DNA from: Streptomyces sp. NK08204
Lineage (GTDB): Bacteria > Actinomycetota > Actinomycetes > Streptomycetales > Streptomycetaceae
Length of the DNA stretch: 64,000 nucleotides
Assembly (NCBI RefSeq): GCF_020400585.1
Contig: NZ_JAINVF010000001.1
Location: 558,001-622,000, forward strand
Direction of reading: 5' to 3'
Within the stretch, counting starts at the first letter, position 1; each line of letters starts with the position of its first letter. The notes beneath the pieces are model-generated. The model did not search any database and was not told where the DNA came from. It saw nothing but the letters and a program-made list of their open reading frames with translations. Made by a program: the position numbers and the translations under genes. Of this stretch, positions 26,560-34,153 are shown one piece after another.

Positions 26560-27018
26560 ATGTCGGTCACCAACTGGCGCTACTGCGGCAAATGCCACGC
26601 GATGTTCTACGACGGCAACCCGCAGAAGGGCAGCTGCCCCACCGGCGGCGGGCACGAGGCCGTCGGCTACACCTTCGTCATCCCCGACGACGTTCCCGGG
26701 ACGCCCACCGCCCAGACCGACTGGCGCCGCTGCGGGCGTTGCCAACTCATGTTCTACGACGGCTACCCCCAGAAGGGCCGTTGCCCCGGCGGCGGGGGCC
26801 ACATCGCCGACGGTAAGCACTACGTGCCGCCGCACGACGTCGCGGGCACCCCGACCGCGCAGACGGACTGGCGCTACTGCGCCAACTGCCAGGCCATGTT
26901 CTACGACGGCTACGCCGACAAGGGCGTGTGCCCCAACGGCGGCGGGCATGCCGCCGTCGGCTACAACTTCGTCCTTCCCCATGTCGCGGATGCCCAGGCT
27001 GCGGTCCCGATCGACTAG
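26560..27018 (+). CDS. Triple zinc-ribbon-like repeat protein
   Basis: A 152-aa protein made of three tandem repeats with an exact 49-residue period (Trp6, Trp55, Trp104). Each has W-R-x-C-x-x-C, an M-F-Y-D-G core, C-P-x-G-G-G-H and a Y-x-F/V-x-P tail. The putative metal ligands are Cys9, Cys12, Cys26, His32 and their equivalents (58/61/75/81 and 107/110/124/130). Similar repeats occur in many uncharacterised bacterial proteins, often beside lectins or hydrolases. No signal peptide is visible. AAGGAGGCAGTCCC precedes ATG 26560, which I prefer to the upstream in-frame start. It is the first gene after the SARP operator. Confidence 0.85.
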   Translation: MSVTNWRYCGKCHAMFYDGNPQKGSCPTGGGHEAVGYTFVIPDDVPGTPTAQTDWRRCGRCQLMFYDGYPQKGRCPGGGGHIADGKHYVPPHDVAGTPTAQTDWRYCANCQAMFYDGYADKGVCPNGGGHAAVGYNFVLPHVADAQAAVPID

Positions 27019-27027
27019 CAGGCCGCG

Positions 27028-27366
27028 GTGTCCTGGCGCGTCGCGAACAGCCTGGAAACCCTGCGGCATCAGCTCGACGCGCCTTGCCCGGGACGCAGCG
27101 TCACCGCCGACGGCGGCGTCGGCGACGCGGCCCACCCGGCGCGCGGCAGCGACAACGACGACCTCAACCCGTGCTACGGGCCCGACATCGCCACCGCGCA
27201 CGACTGCACCCACGTTCGGTGGCGTGCCGGACGAGAGGCGACAGGGTCAGCACCACGGGCCGTGCCGACGACACCTGGGAGTTCCTCCCGGCACTCGGCG
27301 GATGTCCCTTTCGACGCCTTCATCGACGATCCGGCCGCCTGGCTCCCGGGTGTCGATGAATTCTGA
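27028..27366 (+). pseudogene. Fragment of an SWRxA-S-L-E-type peptidase-like protein
   Basis: A 112-codon frame whose first half (SWRVANSLETLRHQLDAP, GRSVTADGGVGDAAHPARGS) closely resembles the N-terminus of a family of phage- and Streptomyces-encoded proteins typically reading SWR-x-A-K-S-L-E-x-L-R and G-D-A-A-H-x-S-R-x-S-D-H-N-P. Here the S-D-H-N-P step is S-D-N-D-D, and the sequence soon loses family character while codon third-position G/C drops, as after a frameshift. The downstream catalytic part is missing. It probably does not encode a working enzyme, although the short product could still be translated. It lies 9 bp after the zinc-repeat gene. Confidence 0.5.
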
Positions 27367-27383
27367 CCTGCTAGGCGGCTCGT

Positions 27384-28904
27384 ATGTCCCCAGCCCAGAA
27401 ACTCCCCGTCATCTACGTCCGGGGCTTCGCCGGCGGCCAGTCCGGCATCGACAACGCGGTGATGGACCCGTTCTGCGGATTCAACGCGGGTTCCACGCAC
27501 ATGCGGATCGGACCGGACAACAAACCGAGCTTCTACCAGTTCGAAAGCCCGCTGCTGCGGCTGATGATGGACGAGGGCTATCAGATCCTCGTCCAGGGCA
27601 GCCAGGAGACCTACCTGGACACCCACACGGAGATCCCGGCCGACAGCACCTGGATCCACCGGTTCTACGATCCGTCGGCGAGCACATGGGGTGGCACGCC
27701 CAAGGAGTTCCGTATCGAGGACGCCGCACAGGACCTGCTCGAACTGATCGATGAGATTCGGGCAAAGGCCCACGTCGACCGTGTGCACCTGGTCGCCCAC
27801 TCCATGGGCGGACTCATCTGCCGAAGCCTGATCCAAAAGGTTCTTCCGGAGCGGAACATCGAACCGGCCGACTGCGTCGCCAAGCTGTTCACCTACGGCA
27901 CCCCGCACGGGGGCATCACCTTCGACCTGGGATTCGGCATGCTGGAGCGTCTGCGGGACGCAACCGGCATCAACGGTGCCGAGATCTTCGGGCGTGAACG
28001 GATGTACCAGTACCTGACCCCGGGCGCCACCGCCGGCGACGAGCCGCCCGATGACTGGGATCCCCGGGCGATGCCCGCCGACGGGGAGCGGTTCGCCTTC
28101 CCTCACCGACAGGTCTTCTGCCTGGTGGGCACCGACCCGGGCGACTACGACGTGGCGCACGGCCTGTCGTCCGCGGTGGTCGGGCCCCGCAGCGACGGCC
28201 TGGTGCAGATCGACAACGCGTACGTGCCGGGAGCCTTCCGCGCCTATGTGCACCGCAGTCACAGCGGGCGCTACGGGCTCGTCAACTCCGAGGAGGGCTA
28301 CCAGAACCTGCGGCGGTTCCTGTTCGGCGATCTCAAGGTGGATTCCGCCCTCGTCCACCACCGGTTGCCGGAGGAGAAGAACACCGTCTGGCAGGGGGAG
28401 ATCGGCCTGTCGATCCGCGGCCTGCAGATCGTGATGCACGAGCGGACGGCCGCCCACTGGTGTCCGGTCCAACTCCGCAGCGACAGCCGGTCCGGCGCGG
28501 ACGGCGACGGAGCCGTGCCGCTGGTGAGCACCTTCCTGTGCGAGAACCTGGCCAGTCCGAGCGGCACCGGCACCCTGCGGTACGCGCTGCACCTGCGGAT
28601 CCTGTCCCTGCGCGAACGCGACAACGGTTTCCTGGATTTCAGGGACCACATCGAGCAGACCGCCGACTTCGACGACATCCTCGTCGTCGACGTCAGCAGC
28701 GAAGCCGGCGTACCCGCGGTCCGGGCCGTCTGGAACTCCGCCATCGTCGGTCCCATCAGCGACTACGAGCCGGCCGGTCCGTCCCTGGCTGACGAGGACC
28801 CCGCAAGCGGCAGGTGGGTCAGCGACATCCCCCTGCCCGACTCCACCAGGACGATCCTCGGTGAGGAGGCGCGGATCCGGCTCAGCGTGACCGACTGGAA
28901 CTGA
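27384..28904 (+). CDS. Lipase-like alpha/beta hydrolase (PGAP1/triacylglycerol lipase type)
   Basis: A 506-aa alpha/beta hydrolase. The N-terminal VIYVRGFAGG is the oxyanion-hole region. VHLVAHSMGGLICRSLIQ holds the nucleophile elbow (A-H-S-M-G-G, serine near residue 141), and LFTYGTPHGGITFDL follows as in PGAP1-like lipases. The C-terminal 190 residues (GEIGLSIRGLQIVMHERTAA, RYALHLRILSLRERDN) form an added beta-rich domain of unknown role that contains segments like the cluster's beta repeats. There is no Sec signal peptide. It lies inside the SARP-linked operon, 18 bp after the peptidase-like fragment and 19 bp before a wall hydrolase. An ester or lipid substrate is likely but unspecified. 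Confidence 0.83.
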   Translation: MSPAQKLPVIYVRGFAGGQSGIDNAVMDPFCGFNAGSTHMRIGPDNKPSFYQFESPLLRLMMDEGYQILVQGSQETYLDTHTEIPADSTWIHRFYDPSASTWGGTPKEFRIEDAAQDLLELIDEIRAKAHVDRVHLVAHSMGGLICRSLIQKVLPERNIEPADCVAKLFTYGTPHGGITFDLGFGMLERLRDATGINGAEIFGRERMYQYLTPGATAGDEPPDDWDPRAMPADGERFAFPHRQVFCLVGTDPGDYDVAHGLSSAVVGPRSDGLVQIDNAYVPGAFRAYVHRSHSGRYGLVNSEEGYQNLRRFLFGDLKVDSALVHHRLPEEKNTVWQGEIGLSIRGLQIVMHERTAAHWCPVQLRSDSRSGADGDGAVPLVSTFLCENLASPSGTGTLRYALHLRILSLRERDNGFLDFRDHIEQTADFDDILVVDVSSEAGVPAVRAVWNSAIVGPISDYEPAGPSLADEDPASGRWVSDIPLPDSTRTILGEEARIRLSVTDWN

Positions 28905-28923
28905 AGAAGGGAAGCGAAACGTC

Positions 28924-29190
28924 ATGGTCGCCCTGGCCAACGTCCAGTTCGGCAAGGAGAACGAGGACGTACGCATCGTACAGAAGGCCCTCATCGCCCG
29001 CGGCCACACGATCGCGGACGGCCCCACCGGATACTTCGGCGAACAGACCAAGGCCGCCTACCAGGCCGAACAGATCGCCCAGGGATTCAAAGGAGCCGAC
29101 GCCGACGGCATACCCGGCTGCACCTCCCTGACCGCCCTCGGCCACAGCGCCGGCTTCCCCGTCGACTGTGCGGGCGTGACCACCGGCGGC
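28924..29190 (+). repeat. 267-bp direct repeat, copy 1
   Basis: Encodes the peptidoglycan-binding half of the lytic-transglycosylase-like protein. It matches 29649-29915 at every base I compared except one (AAC here, AAT in copy 2, a silent change). The match starts exactly at the ATG codon and ends where the catalytic domains diverge. Confidence 0.93.
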
Positions 29191-29640
29191 GTGGGGCGGC
29201 TCAGCCTCGCCCAGGTCACCTACCGGGATCCCGGCGACGACTCCGGGGAGGCGGCCATGCAGCGCTATGCGCGCAAGGCCTGCGAACTGACCGGCATGGA
29301 TCCCGGGTTCGGCGTCCTGGCGCTCACCACCATCGCCCGGCGCGAGTCCGCCTGGAACGCCCCCGGGCAGCGGATCAACACGTGGGACGTCAACGCACAC
29401 GGCAAGACCGCTCCCGACGGCCACCCACTGAACTGCTCCCGCGGCGCCACCCAGTGCATCCCGACCACGTTCGCCGCCTACCACCAGGCGGGCACGGCCA
29501 CCACGCCCTACGACGTGGTCGCGTGCATGGCCGCGACGATCAACTACGTCCGTGACCGCTACCACGTGAACCAGTCCGGCTCCAACTTCGCCGCTCGCGT
29601 CCAGCAGGCGGATCCGAACCGCGAACCCCACGGATACTAG
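28924..29640 (+). CDS. Peptidoglycan-binding plus SLT-type lytic transglycosylase-like protein
   Basis: A 238-aa protein. Residues 1-85 are a PG_binding_1-like domain (VRIVQKALIARGHTIADGPT, YFGEQTKAAYQAEQIAQGFK). The C-terminal part is a soluble-lytic-transglycosylase-like domain: TIARRESAWN with the likely catalytic Glu, GATQCIPTTFAAYHQAGT, and INYVRDRYHV ending in QQADPNREPHGY. It would cut or remodel peptidoglycan. No signal peptide precedes it, as for phage or injection-machine lysins. The N-terminal half is almost identical in DNA to that of the next gene. A GAAGGGAAGC ribosome site precedes the ATG. Confidence 0.88.
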   Translation: MVALANVQFGKENEDVRIVQKALIARGHTIADGPTGYFGEQTKAAYQAEQIAQGFKGADADGIPGCTSLTALGHSAGFPVDCAGVTTGGVGRLSLAQVTYRDPGDDSGEAAMQRYARKACELTGMDPGFGVLALTTIARRESAWNAPGQRINTWDVNAHGKTAPDGHPLNCSRGATQCIPTTFAAYHQAGTATTPYDVVACMAATINYVRDRYHVNQSGSNFAARVQQADPNREPHGY

Positions 29641-29648
29641 GAGCCCCC

Positions 29649-29915
29649 ATGGTCGCCCTGGCCAATGTCCAGTTCGGCAAGGAGAACGAGGACGTACGCA
29701 TCGTACAGAAGGCCCTCATCGCCCGCGGCCACACGATCGCGGACGGCCCCACCGGATACTTCGGCGAACAGACCAAGGCCGCCTACCAGGCCGAACAGAT
29801 CGCCCAGGGATTCAAAGGAGCCGACGCCGACGGCATACCCGGCTGCACCTCCCTGACCGCCCTCGGCCACAGCGCCGGCTTCCCCGTCGACTGTGCGGGC
29901 GTGACCACCGGCGGC
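29649..29915 (+). repeat. 267-bp direct repeat, copy 2
   Basis: The second copy of the 28924-29190 segment, 725 bp downstream in the same orientation. It encodes the peptidoglycan-binding module of the M23 peptidase. The single silent difference and sharp edges suggest very recent duplication or gene conversion. Confidence 0.93.
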
Positions 29916-30320
29916 GCAGCACGTGTGCCGTCGCCGGTGCCGGGGCACAAGGTCACCTTCGAGTTCTACGAGCGCGGCCCCTACGCCTGGAAGCCCGACG
30001 GTGTCGGCCGGCACACCGGGCAGGACTTCGCCGCCCAGAGCGGCACCCCCGTGGTCGCCGTACGCAACGGCACCGTCGAGTGGTCCAACGGCGACGGCGG
30101 GGCGTACGGCCAGTGGATCGGTCTGGCGGCGGACAACGGTCACGTCTACACCTACTGCCACCTCTCGCAGCGGCAGGTGAAGGCCGGCCAGAAGGTCAGC
30201 GCCGGGCAACAGCTCGGCCGGGTCGGCACCACGGGCAACTCCACCGGACCGCACCTGCACTTCGAGATGTCCAAGGGGTGCACGTGGTCCTATGGCAGTG
30301 TGGCGAAGCCCGCCTACTGA
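29649..30320 (+). CDS. Peptidoglycan-binding plus M23 (LytM) metallopeptidase
   Basis: A 223-aa protein. Residues 1-89 repeat the peptidoglycan-binding domain of the previous gene (nearly identical DNA). The rest is an M23 peptidase: RHTGQDFAAQSGTPVVAV carries the first zinc ligands (His and Asp of H-x-x-x-D), YTYCHLSQRQV a conserved His, and GPHLHFEM the H-x-H motif. It should cleave peptide cross-links in peptidoglycan. It follows the transglycosylase-like gene by 8 bp, so the pair supplies glycan- and peptide-cutting activities on a common wall-binding module. No signal peptide is present, which is odd for an extracellular M23 enzyme. Confidence 0.9.
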   Translation: MVALANVQFGKENEDVRIVQKALIARGHTIADGPTGYFGEQTKAAYQAEQIAQGFKGADADGIPGCTSLTALGHSAGFPVDCAGVTTGGAARVPSPVPGHKVTFEFYERGPYAWKPDGVGRHTGQDFAAQSGTPVVAVRNGTVEWSNGDGGAYGQWIGLAADNGHVYTYCHLSQRQVKAGQKVSAGQQLGRVGTTGNSTGPHLHFEMSKGCTWSYGSVAKPAY

Positions 30321-30426
30321 TCGTGCCCGTCGCTGGAGACCTCCACGTGGCCCAGCCGTCCGGCGGTCTGCTCGACGGGCATGCCGGCGCGCCTTCCTGA
30401 GACGTCACCGCCGCACGGTGCGCAGA

Positions 30427-31914
30427 TCACCGAGGGAGCCGGATCTCCCGCTTGAGGATCTTTCCCGTGGGGCCCTTGGGCAGTGCGGGCACGAGCCAGA
30501 GGTTCCTCGGGTACTTGTACGGAGCCACACGTTCCTTCACAAAGGCCCGCAGGTCTTCGGCGGTGGCCGAAGCCCCCGGGGTGAGGACGACGGCTGCGGA
30601 GACCTCCTCGCCGAGCGAGTCGTGCGGCACGCCGACCACGGCTGCCTCGACGACGTCCGGGTGCTCGTAGAGCACCTCCTCGATCTCCCGCGGGTAGACG
30701 TTGTACCCGCCTCGCAGGATCAGGTCCTTCTTGCGGTCGACGACGAACAGGTAGCCGTCGGCGTCCTGGCGGGCCAGGTCTCCGGTGCGGAACCACCCGT
30801 CCGGTATCGCCTCGGCCGTCGCGTCGGGCCGGTTCCAGTAGCCCGCCATGACGTTGTGACCCCGAATGGCGATCTCACCGATTTCACCGGCCGGGACGTC
30901 CCGGCCGTCGCCGTCCACCAGGCGTACTTCGACACCGTCGATCGGGGTGCCGATCGAGCCGGGCTTGCGGGGGCGGTCGAGGTGGTTGAAGGTGACCACC
31001 GGGGAGGTCTCCGACAGTCCGTAGCCCTCGGCCACCGCGCAGCCGAAGCGGCTCTCGAAGGCGTGCAGGACCTCCGTCGGCAGGGCGGCCCCGCCGGAGA
31101 CGCACACCCGCAGGGCACCGGCCTCGGGGGCGGTGGCGGACGGGGGCTGGTGCAGCAGCGCGTTGTACATCGTGGGCACGCCCTGGAAGACCGTCACCCC
31201 CAGCTCGTCGAGCTGGGCCAGCACCTGGGCCGGGTCGAAGCGGGGCACGAGCGCCAGGCAGGCGCCCTGGCGGACCGAAGCGTTCATGCCGCAGGTCTGG
31301 CCGAAGGCGTGGAAGAGCGGCAGGCAGCCCATCACCACGTCCTCGGGTCCGACCTGGACCACCCGGTCTGCCACGCACTCCGTGTTCCGGCGGAGATTGC
31401 CGTGGGTCAGGGCGGCGCCCTTCGGCCTGCCGGTCGTGCCGGAGGTGTAGAGGATCACGGCGAGGTCGTCGTCACCACGCGGCGTCTGCACACCGGCCGG
31501 CGTGTGTTCGTCCACCTGGGTCAGGGCCGGGTCGACGGGGGTCACCGAGGCGCCCGTCGCACTGGCTCCCCTCGCCGCCTCCTGTTCGGCGCCCTCATGC
31601 ACGAACAGGCGAGACGCCCCCGAGTCGGCCAGGCAGTGTTCGATCTCGCGGGCCTTGAGCAGCGGGTTCATCGGGACCACGACTCCCCCGGCGCGCAGGA
31701 TGCCGTAGTAGAGCGCGACGAACGCCGGGACGTTGGGCAGCATCACACCCACCCGTTCGCCGGCCGTCAGCCCCTCGGCGCGGAGCATCCCGGCGACGCG
31801 TGAGGCGACCGTGTCCAGCTGCGCGTACGTCACCACGGTGTCCAGGAAGCGCAGGGCGGGGCGATCGGGGTGACGCCGTGCCGTCTCCGACAGATTTTCC
31901 GCGATGTTCGGCAT
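30427..31914 (-). CDS. Long-chain fatty acid--CoA ligase (AMP-binding)
   Basis: A 495-aa acyl-adenylate ligase. The ANL-superfamily motifs are present: LYTSGTTGRPKGAALTHG (P-loop), GYGLSETSPV, GWFRTGDLARQDADGYLF, VDRKKDLILRGGYNVYP, and the C-terminal catalytic lysine in GPTGKILKREIR. It would activate a carboxylic acid, probably a fatty or aryl acid, with ATP and CoA. It is divergent from the PucR gene; the intergenic region carries two TTGT-N8-ACAA inverted repeats. A strong AGGAGGACAC ribosome site precedes the ATG. The C-terminus is complete. Confidence 0.92.
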   Translation of the reverse strand: MPNIAENLSETARRHPDRPALRFLDTVVTYAQLDTVASRVAGMLRAEGLTAGERVGVMLPNVPAFVALYYGILRAGGVVVPMNPLLKAREIEHCLADSGASRLFVHEGAEQEAARGASATGASVTPVDPALTQVDEHTPAGVQTPRGDDDLAVILYTSGTTGRPKGAALTHGNLRRNTECVADRVVQVGPEDVVMGCLPLFHAFGQTCGMNASVRQGACLALVPRFDPAQVLAQLDELGVTVFQGVPTMYNALLHQPPSATAPEAGALRVCVSGGAALPTEVLHAFESRFGCAVAEGYGLSETSPVVTFNHLDRPRKPGSIGTPIDGVEVRLVDGDGRDVPAGEIGEIAIRGHNVMAGYWNRPDATAEAIPDGWFRTGDLARQDADGYLFVVDRKKDLILRGGYNVYPREIEEVLYEHPDVVEAAVVGVPHDSLGEEVSAAVVLTPGASATAEDLRAFVKERVAPYKYPRNLWLVPALPKGPTGKILKREIRLPR

Positions 31915-32019
31915 GTGTCCTCCTGATTACAGCCCCGTAACTGCCCGATGCCGGGTACAGACTGACGCCCGCAGCACCCCGCACCAATGGACCGGCGGAC
32001 AAGAAGTGACGGCAAGGTG

Positions 32020-32088
32020 TTGTCGCCCGTGACAAACGCACCCCGGTGTGATCTGCGTCTCCGGGCGATCCCTTGTGAGCGGTGACAA
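32020..32088. promoter_or_regulatory. Pair of 16-bp TTGT-N8-ACAA operators between acyl-CoA ligase and pucR genes
   Basis: TTGTCGCCCGTGACAA (32020-32035) and TTGTGAGCGGTGACAA (32073-32088) share both arms and a GTGACAA right half, 53 bp centre to centre. They lie between the divergent ligase and PucR genes and are the best candidates for binding by PucR or another repressor. The second also resembles a lac operator by chance. Confidence 0.55.
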
Positions 32089-32100
32089 TCCCGTTTCCCG

Positions 32101-32106
32101 TAGGCT
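32101..32106 (+). promoter_or_regulatory. -10 box TAGGCT for a leaderless pucR transcript
   Basis: TAGGCT lies 7 nt before GTG 32114 with no Shine-Dalgarno in between, the spacing expected if transcription starts at the start codon. No convincing -35 is seen at 17 bp, which would suit an activated promoter. Confidence 0.45.
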
Positions 32107-32113
32107 GGCCCTC

Positions 32114-33331
32114 GTGCAGAGTCGTCTGCCCGTACCAGAGATCGCCGCCGTGACGCAGTCCCTGCGCCCGCGGCTGCCGGAACTGGTCGAGCGGGCTGCC
32201 CGTCGTATCCGCGAGGAGATCGACATCTACGGCCCTTCCGGCACCGTGTCGGAAGAGGAGCTGCGGGCGTCGCTGCGGCGGAACATCGAGAGCATCCTCG
32301 CCCAGTTCGCCCGGGGCAGCGAACCGGATGTGAGCGAGCCCAGCGAGACCGGGCGGCTGCGGGCGGTCCAGGGCGGTCCGTTGCCGGACGTCCTGCGCGC
32401 CTACCGGCTCGGTTTCGCCGAGGTGTGGGCGGTCCTGGCCGAGGAAGCCACCCGCCTCGACATCGATCCGTCCGTTCTGGTGCCGGCGGCGGCCACCGCG
32501 TGGCAGCTGGCGGACGCGTACAGCGACTCCCTGACCTCCGCCTACCGCCGGGCGGCCGCCGAACTCGTCCGCACCCAGGAGCGCGAACGCTCCGCACTGA
32601 CGGAGGCCCTGCTCACCGGCCGGATCACCGACGGGCGGACGCTGTGGGAGGTGGCCCAAACGCTGGGCCTGCCCAGGAAGGGCCCCTTCGTCGCGGTCGC
32701 CGCCGAGGCCTCAGCACTCGGCCAGGAGCCACTCGGTGACGTCGAGGCCCAGCTGGCCGCACACGGCATCCCCTCGGCCTGGGCTCTGCGCCCCGACCTG
32801 CGCATCGGTATCGCGTCCCTGCTCCGCCCGGACGCCGTCGACCTCACCATGGCGGTGCTACGACGTCTCGCCACCGCCCGAGTAGGGGTGAGTCCGGCCT
32901 TCGCCTCCCTCGACGGCACCGGCCAGGCACTGCGCCACGCCCGCCTGGCCATGAACAGCCGGCCCCCCGGAGGGGCGGGAGCTGTCGTGCGCTTCCAGGA
33001 CGACCCGCTCACGCTCGTCATGGCCGCCGCTCCGGAGGCCGCCGTCGACCTCGCCCGCACTGTCATGGGTCCGGTGCTGGCCCTCGGCACGGACTCGCGG
33101 GCCGTGTTGCTCGACACCTTCCAGTCCTGGATCGAGGCGGCCGGAAACGCCTCCGCGACGGCGCAGGCCCTGCACTGCCATCCCAACACCGTCCGCTACA
33201 GGCTCCGGAAACTGGAAGACCTGACCGGTCGTTCACTCCAGACCCCCGGCGACACTGCCGAACTCGTGGCCGCCCTGCGCGCGGTCAGGTTCCTGCCGGA
33301 GACCGGATCGGACGCGAACGCGCGTCGGTGA
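32114..33331 (+). CDS. PucR-family transcriptional regulator
   Basis: A 405-aa regulator. The N-terminal helical domain (residues about 15-160, LPELVERAARRIREEIDIYG, LLRAYRLGFAEVWAVLAEE-like) is of the RsbRD/PucR-associated type. A GGDEF-derived central region follows, then a C-terminal PucR helix-turn-helix (DTFQSWIEAAGNASATAQAL, CHPNTVRYRLRKLEDLTG). It is divergent from the acyl-CoA ligase and probably controls it. I chose GTG 32114 over ATG 32048 because the family N-terminus begins there and a -10 box lies 7 nt upstream. The ligand is unknown. Confidence 0.87.
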   Translation: MQSRLPVPEIAAVTQSLRPRLPELVERAARRIREEIDIYGPSGTVSEEELRASLRRNIESILAQFARGSEPDVSEPSETGRLRAVQGGPLPDVLRAYRLGFAEVWAVLAEEATRLDIDPSVLVPAAATAWQLADAYSDSLTSAYRRAAAELVRTQERERSALTEALLTGRITDGRTLWEVAQTLGLPRKGPFVAVAAEASALGQEPLGDVEAQLAAHGIPSAWALRPDLRIGIASLLRPDAVDLTMAVLRRLATARVGVSPAFASLDGTGQALRHARLAMNSRPPGGAGAVVRFQDDPLTLVMAAAPEAAVDLARTVMGPVLALGTDSRAVLLDTFQSWIEAAGNASATAQALHCHPNTVRYRLRKLEDLTGRSLQTPGDTAELVAALRAVRFLPETGSDANARR

Positions 33332-33467
33332 GCGCGGAGGAAGTCCGTCCCGCGACAGCTTCGGCCAACACCCCCAGCCAGTAGGGCGGCCAGGGATTGC
33401 CCGATCCGCACCCGTTTCGACCATGTCGTCTAGATCACCCCCAATACGGTTCAATATTCAACTTAAT

Positions 33468-33488
33468 CAGGAGTACTGTTCACTCCTG
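33468..33488 (+). promoter_or_regulatory. Hairpin in an A/T-rich leader upstream of the secreted protein gene
   Basis: CAGGAGT (33468-33474) pairs with ACTCCTG (33482-33488) around a 7-nt loop. It lies in an unusually A/T-rich stretch (TTCAATATTCAACTTAATC just before it) that probably contains the promoter of the gene at 33559. Its role is unknown. Confidence 0.35.
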
Positions 33489-33558
33489 TCCCGCCCAAAC
33501 GGGACGATTTCGGTGCCAATAACCCCAACGGCACCGGTGTCCGTACAGGAGGAAGATC

Positions 33559-34068
33559 ATGAGTCTCACCTTTGGACGGCGAGCCACCGCTGCGGCCGTC
33601 ACCCTCGTCGCCGCCGTCGGCACCCTGCTCACCGCGGGCGGCATGGCGTCCGCCGCTCCCGCTCAGGCAGCCGGCCACACAGCCGTGGCCGTCTCTCACG
33701 AGCAGCACTCCGCCTTCCATGGCAACGTCCGTGGCGACCGGGACAACGACCGCTGGTACCGCGGCGACCGTGACGACCGGGACAACGGCCGCTGGTACCG
33801 CGGCGACCGGCACACCTACCGGGTCGAGCACGACTGGGACAGCCGAGGTTGGCACCACCACCACAACCTGGGCGGCCGCCGGGAGTTCCGCGGTGAGCAC
33901 CGCTGGGACGGTCACCGCATCTGGCAGCGGGAGGGACGCGACTGGTACAGCTACGACTACGGTCGCTCCTACCGCTACGACGGTCACCGCTTCTACCGGT
34001 GGCACGACGGCGTCTGGATCGTCGTGATCGGTGACGCGTACGGGTTCGACAAGGGCCTTCTGCACTGA
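33559..34068 (+). CDS. Small secreted Arg/Asp/Tyr/Trp-rich protein
   Basis: A 169-aa exported protein. The signal peptide (ATAAAVTLVAAVGTLLTAGG, cleavage near A-S-A-A about residue 33) is clear. The mature part is very hydrophilic and built from imperfect repeats such as RGDRDNDRWYRGDRDDRDN and YDGHRFYRWHDGVW, with a His cluster (WHHHHN). It ends with a short hydrophobic stretch (VWIVVIGDAYG). No family is recognised; comparable Streptomyces proteins are uncharacterised wall or matrix proteins. GGAGGAAGATC precedes the ATG. A strong terminator follows, so it is monocistronic. Confidence 0.85.
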   Translation: MSLTFGRRATAAAVTLVAAVGTLLTAGGMASAAPAQAAGHTAVAVSHEQHSAFHGNVRGDRDNDRWYRGDRDDRDNGRWYRGDRHTYRVEHDWDSRGWHHHHNLGGRREFRGEHRWDGHRIWQREGRDWYSYDYGRSYRYDGHRFYRWHDGVWIVVIGDAYGFDKGLLH

Positions 34069-34084
34069 TACGCCGGACCGCGAC

Positions 34085-34126
34085 GGCGCCGGACCCGGAC
34101 GGTCACCACCGTCCGGGTCCGGCGCC
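34085..34126 (+). terminator. Strong terminator: perfect 19-bp stem, 4-nt loop
   Basis: GGCGCCGGACCCGGACGGT (34085-34103) and its exact complement (34108-34126) flank the loop CACC, 16 bp after the secreted-protein stop codon. There is no U tract, as is usual for actinobacterial terminators. Confidence 0.88.
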
Positions 34127-34153
34127 CGGTCCCCGAGACACATCGAGCCGACG

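Noticed and set aside
32073..32088. Apparent lac operator (TTGTGAGCGG-x-x-ACAA)
   Set aside because: The similarity to E. coli lacO is probably coincidental. A sister dyad of the same design lies nearby and no LacI-family gene is present.
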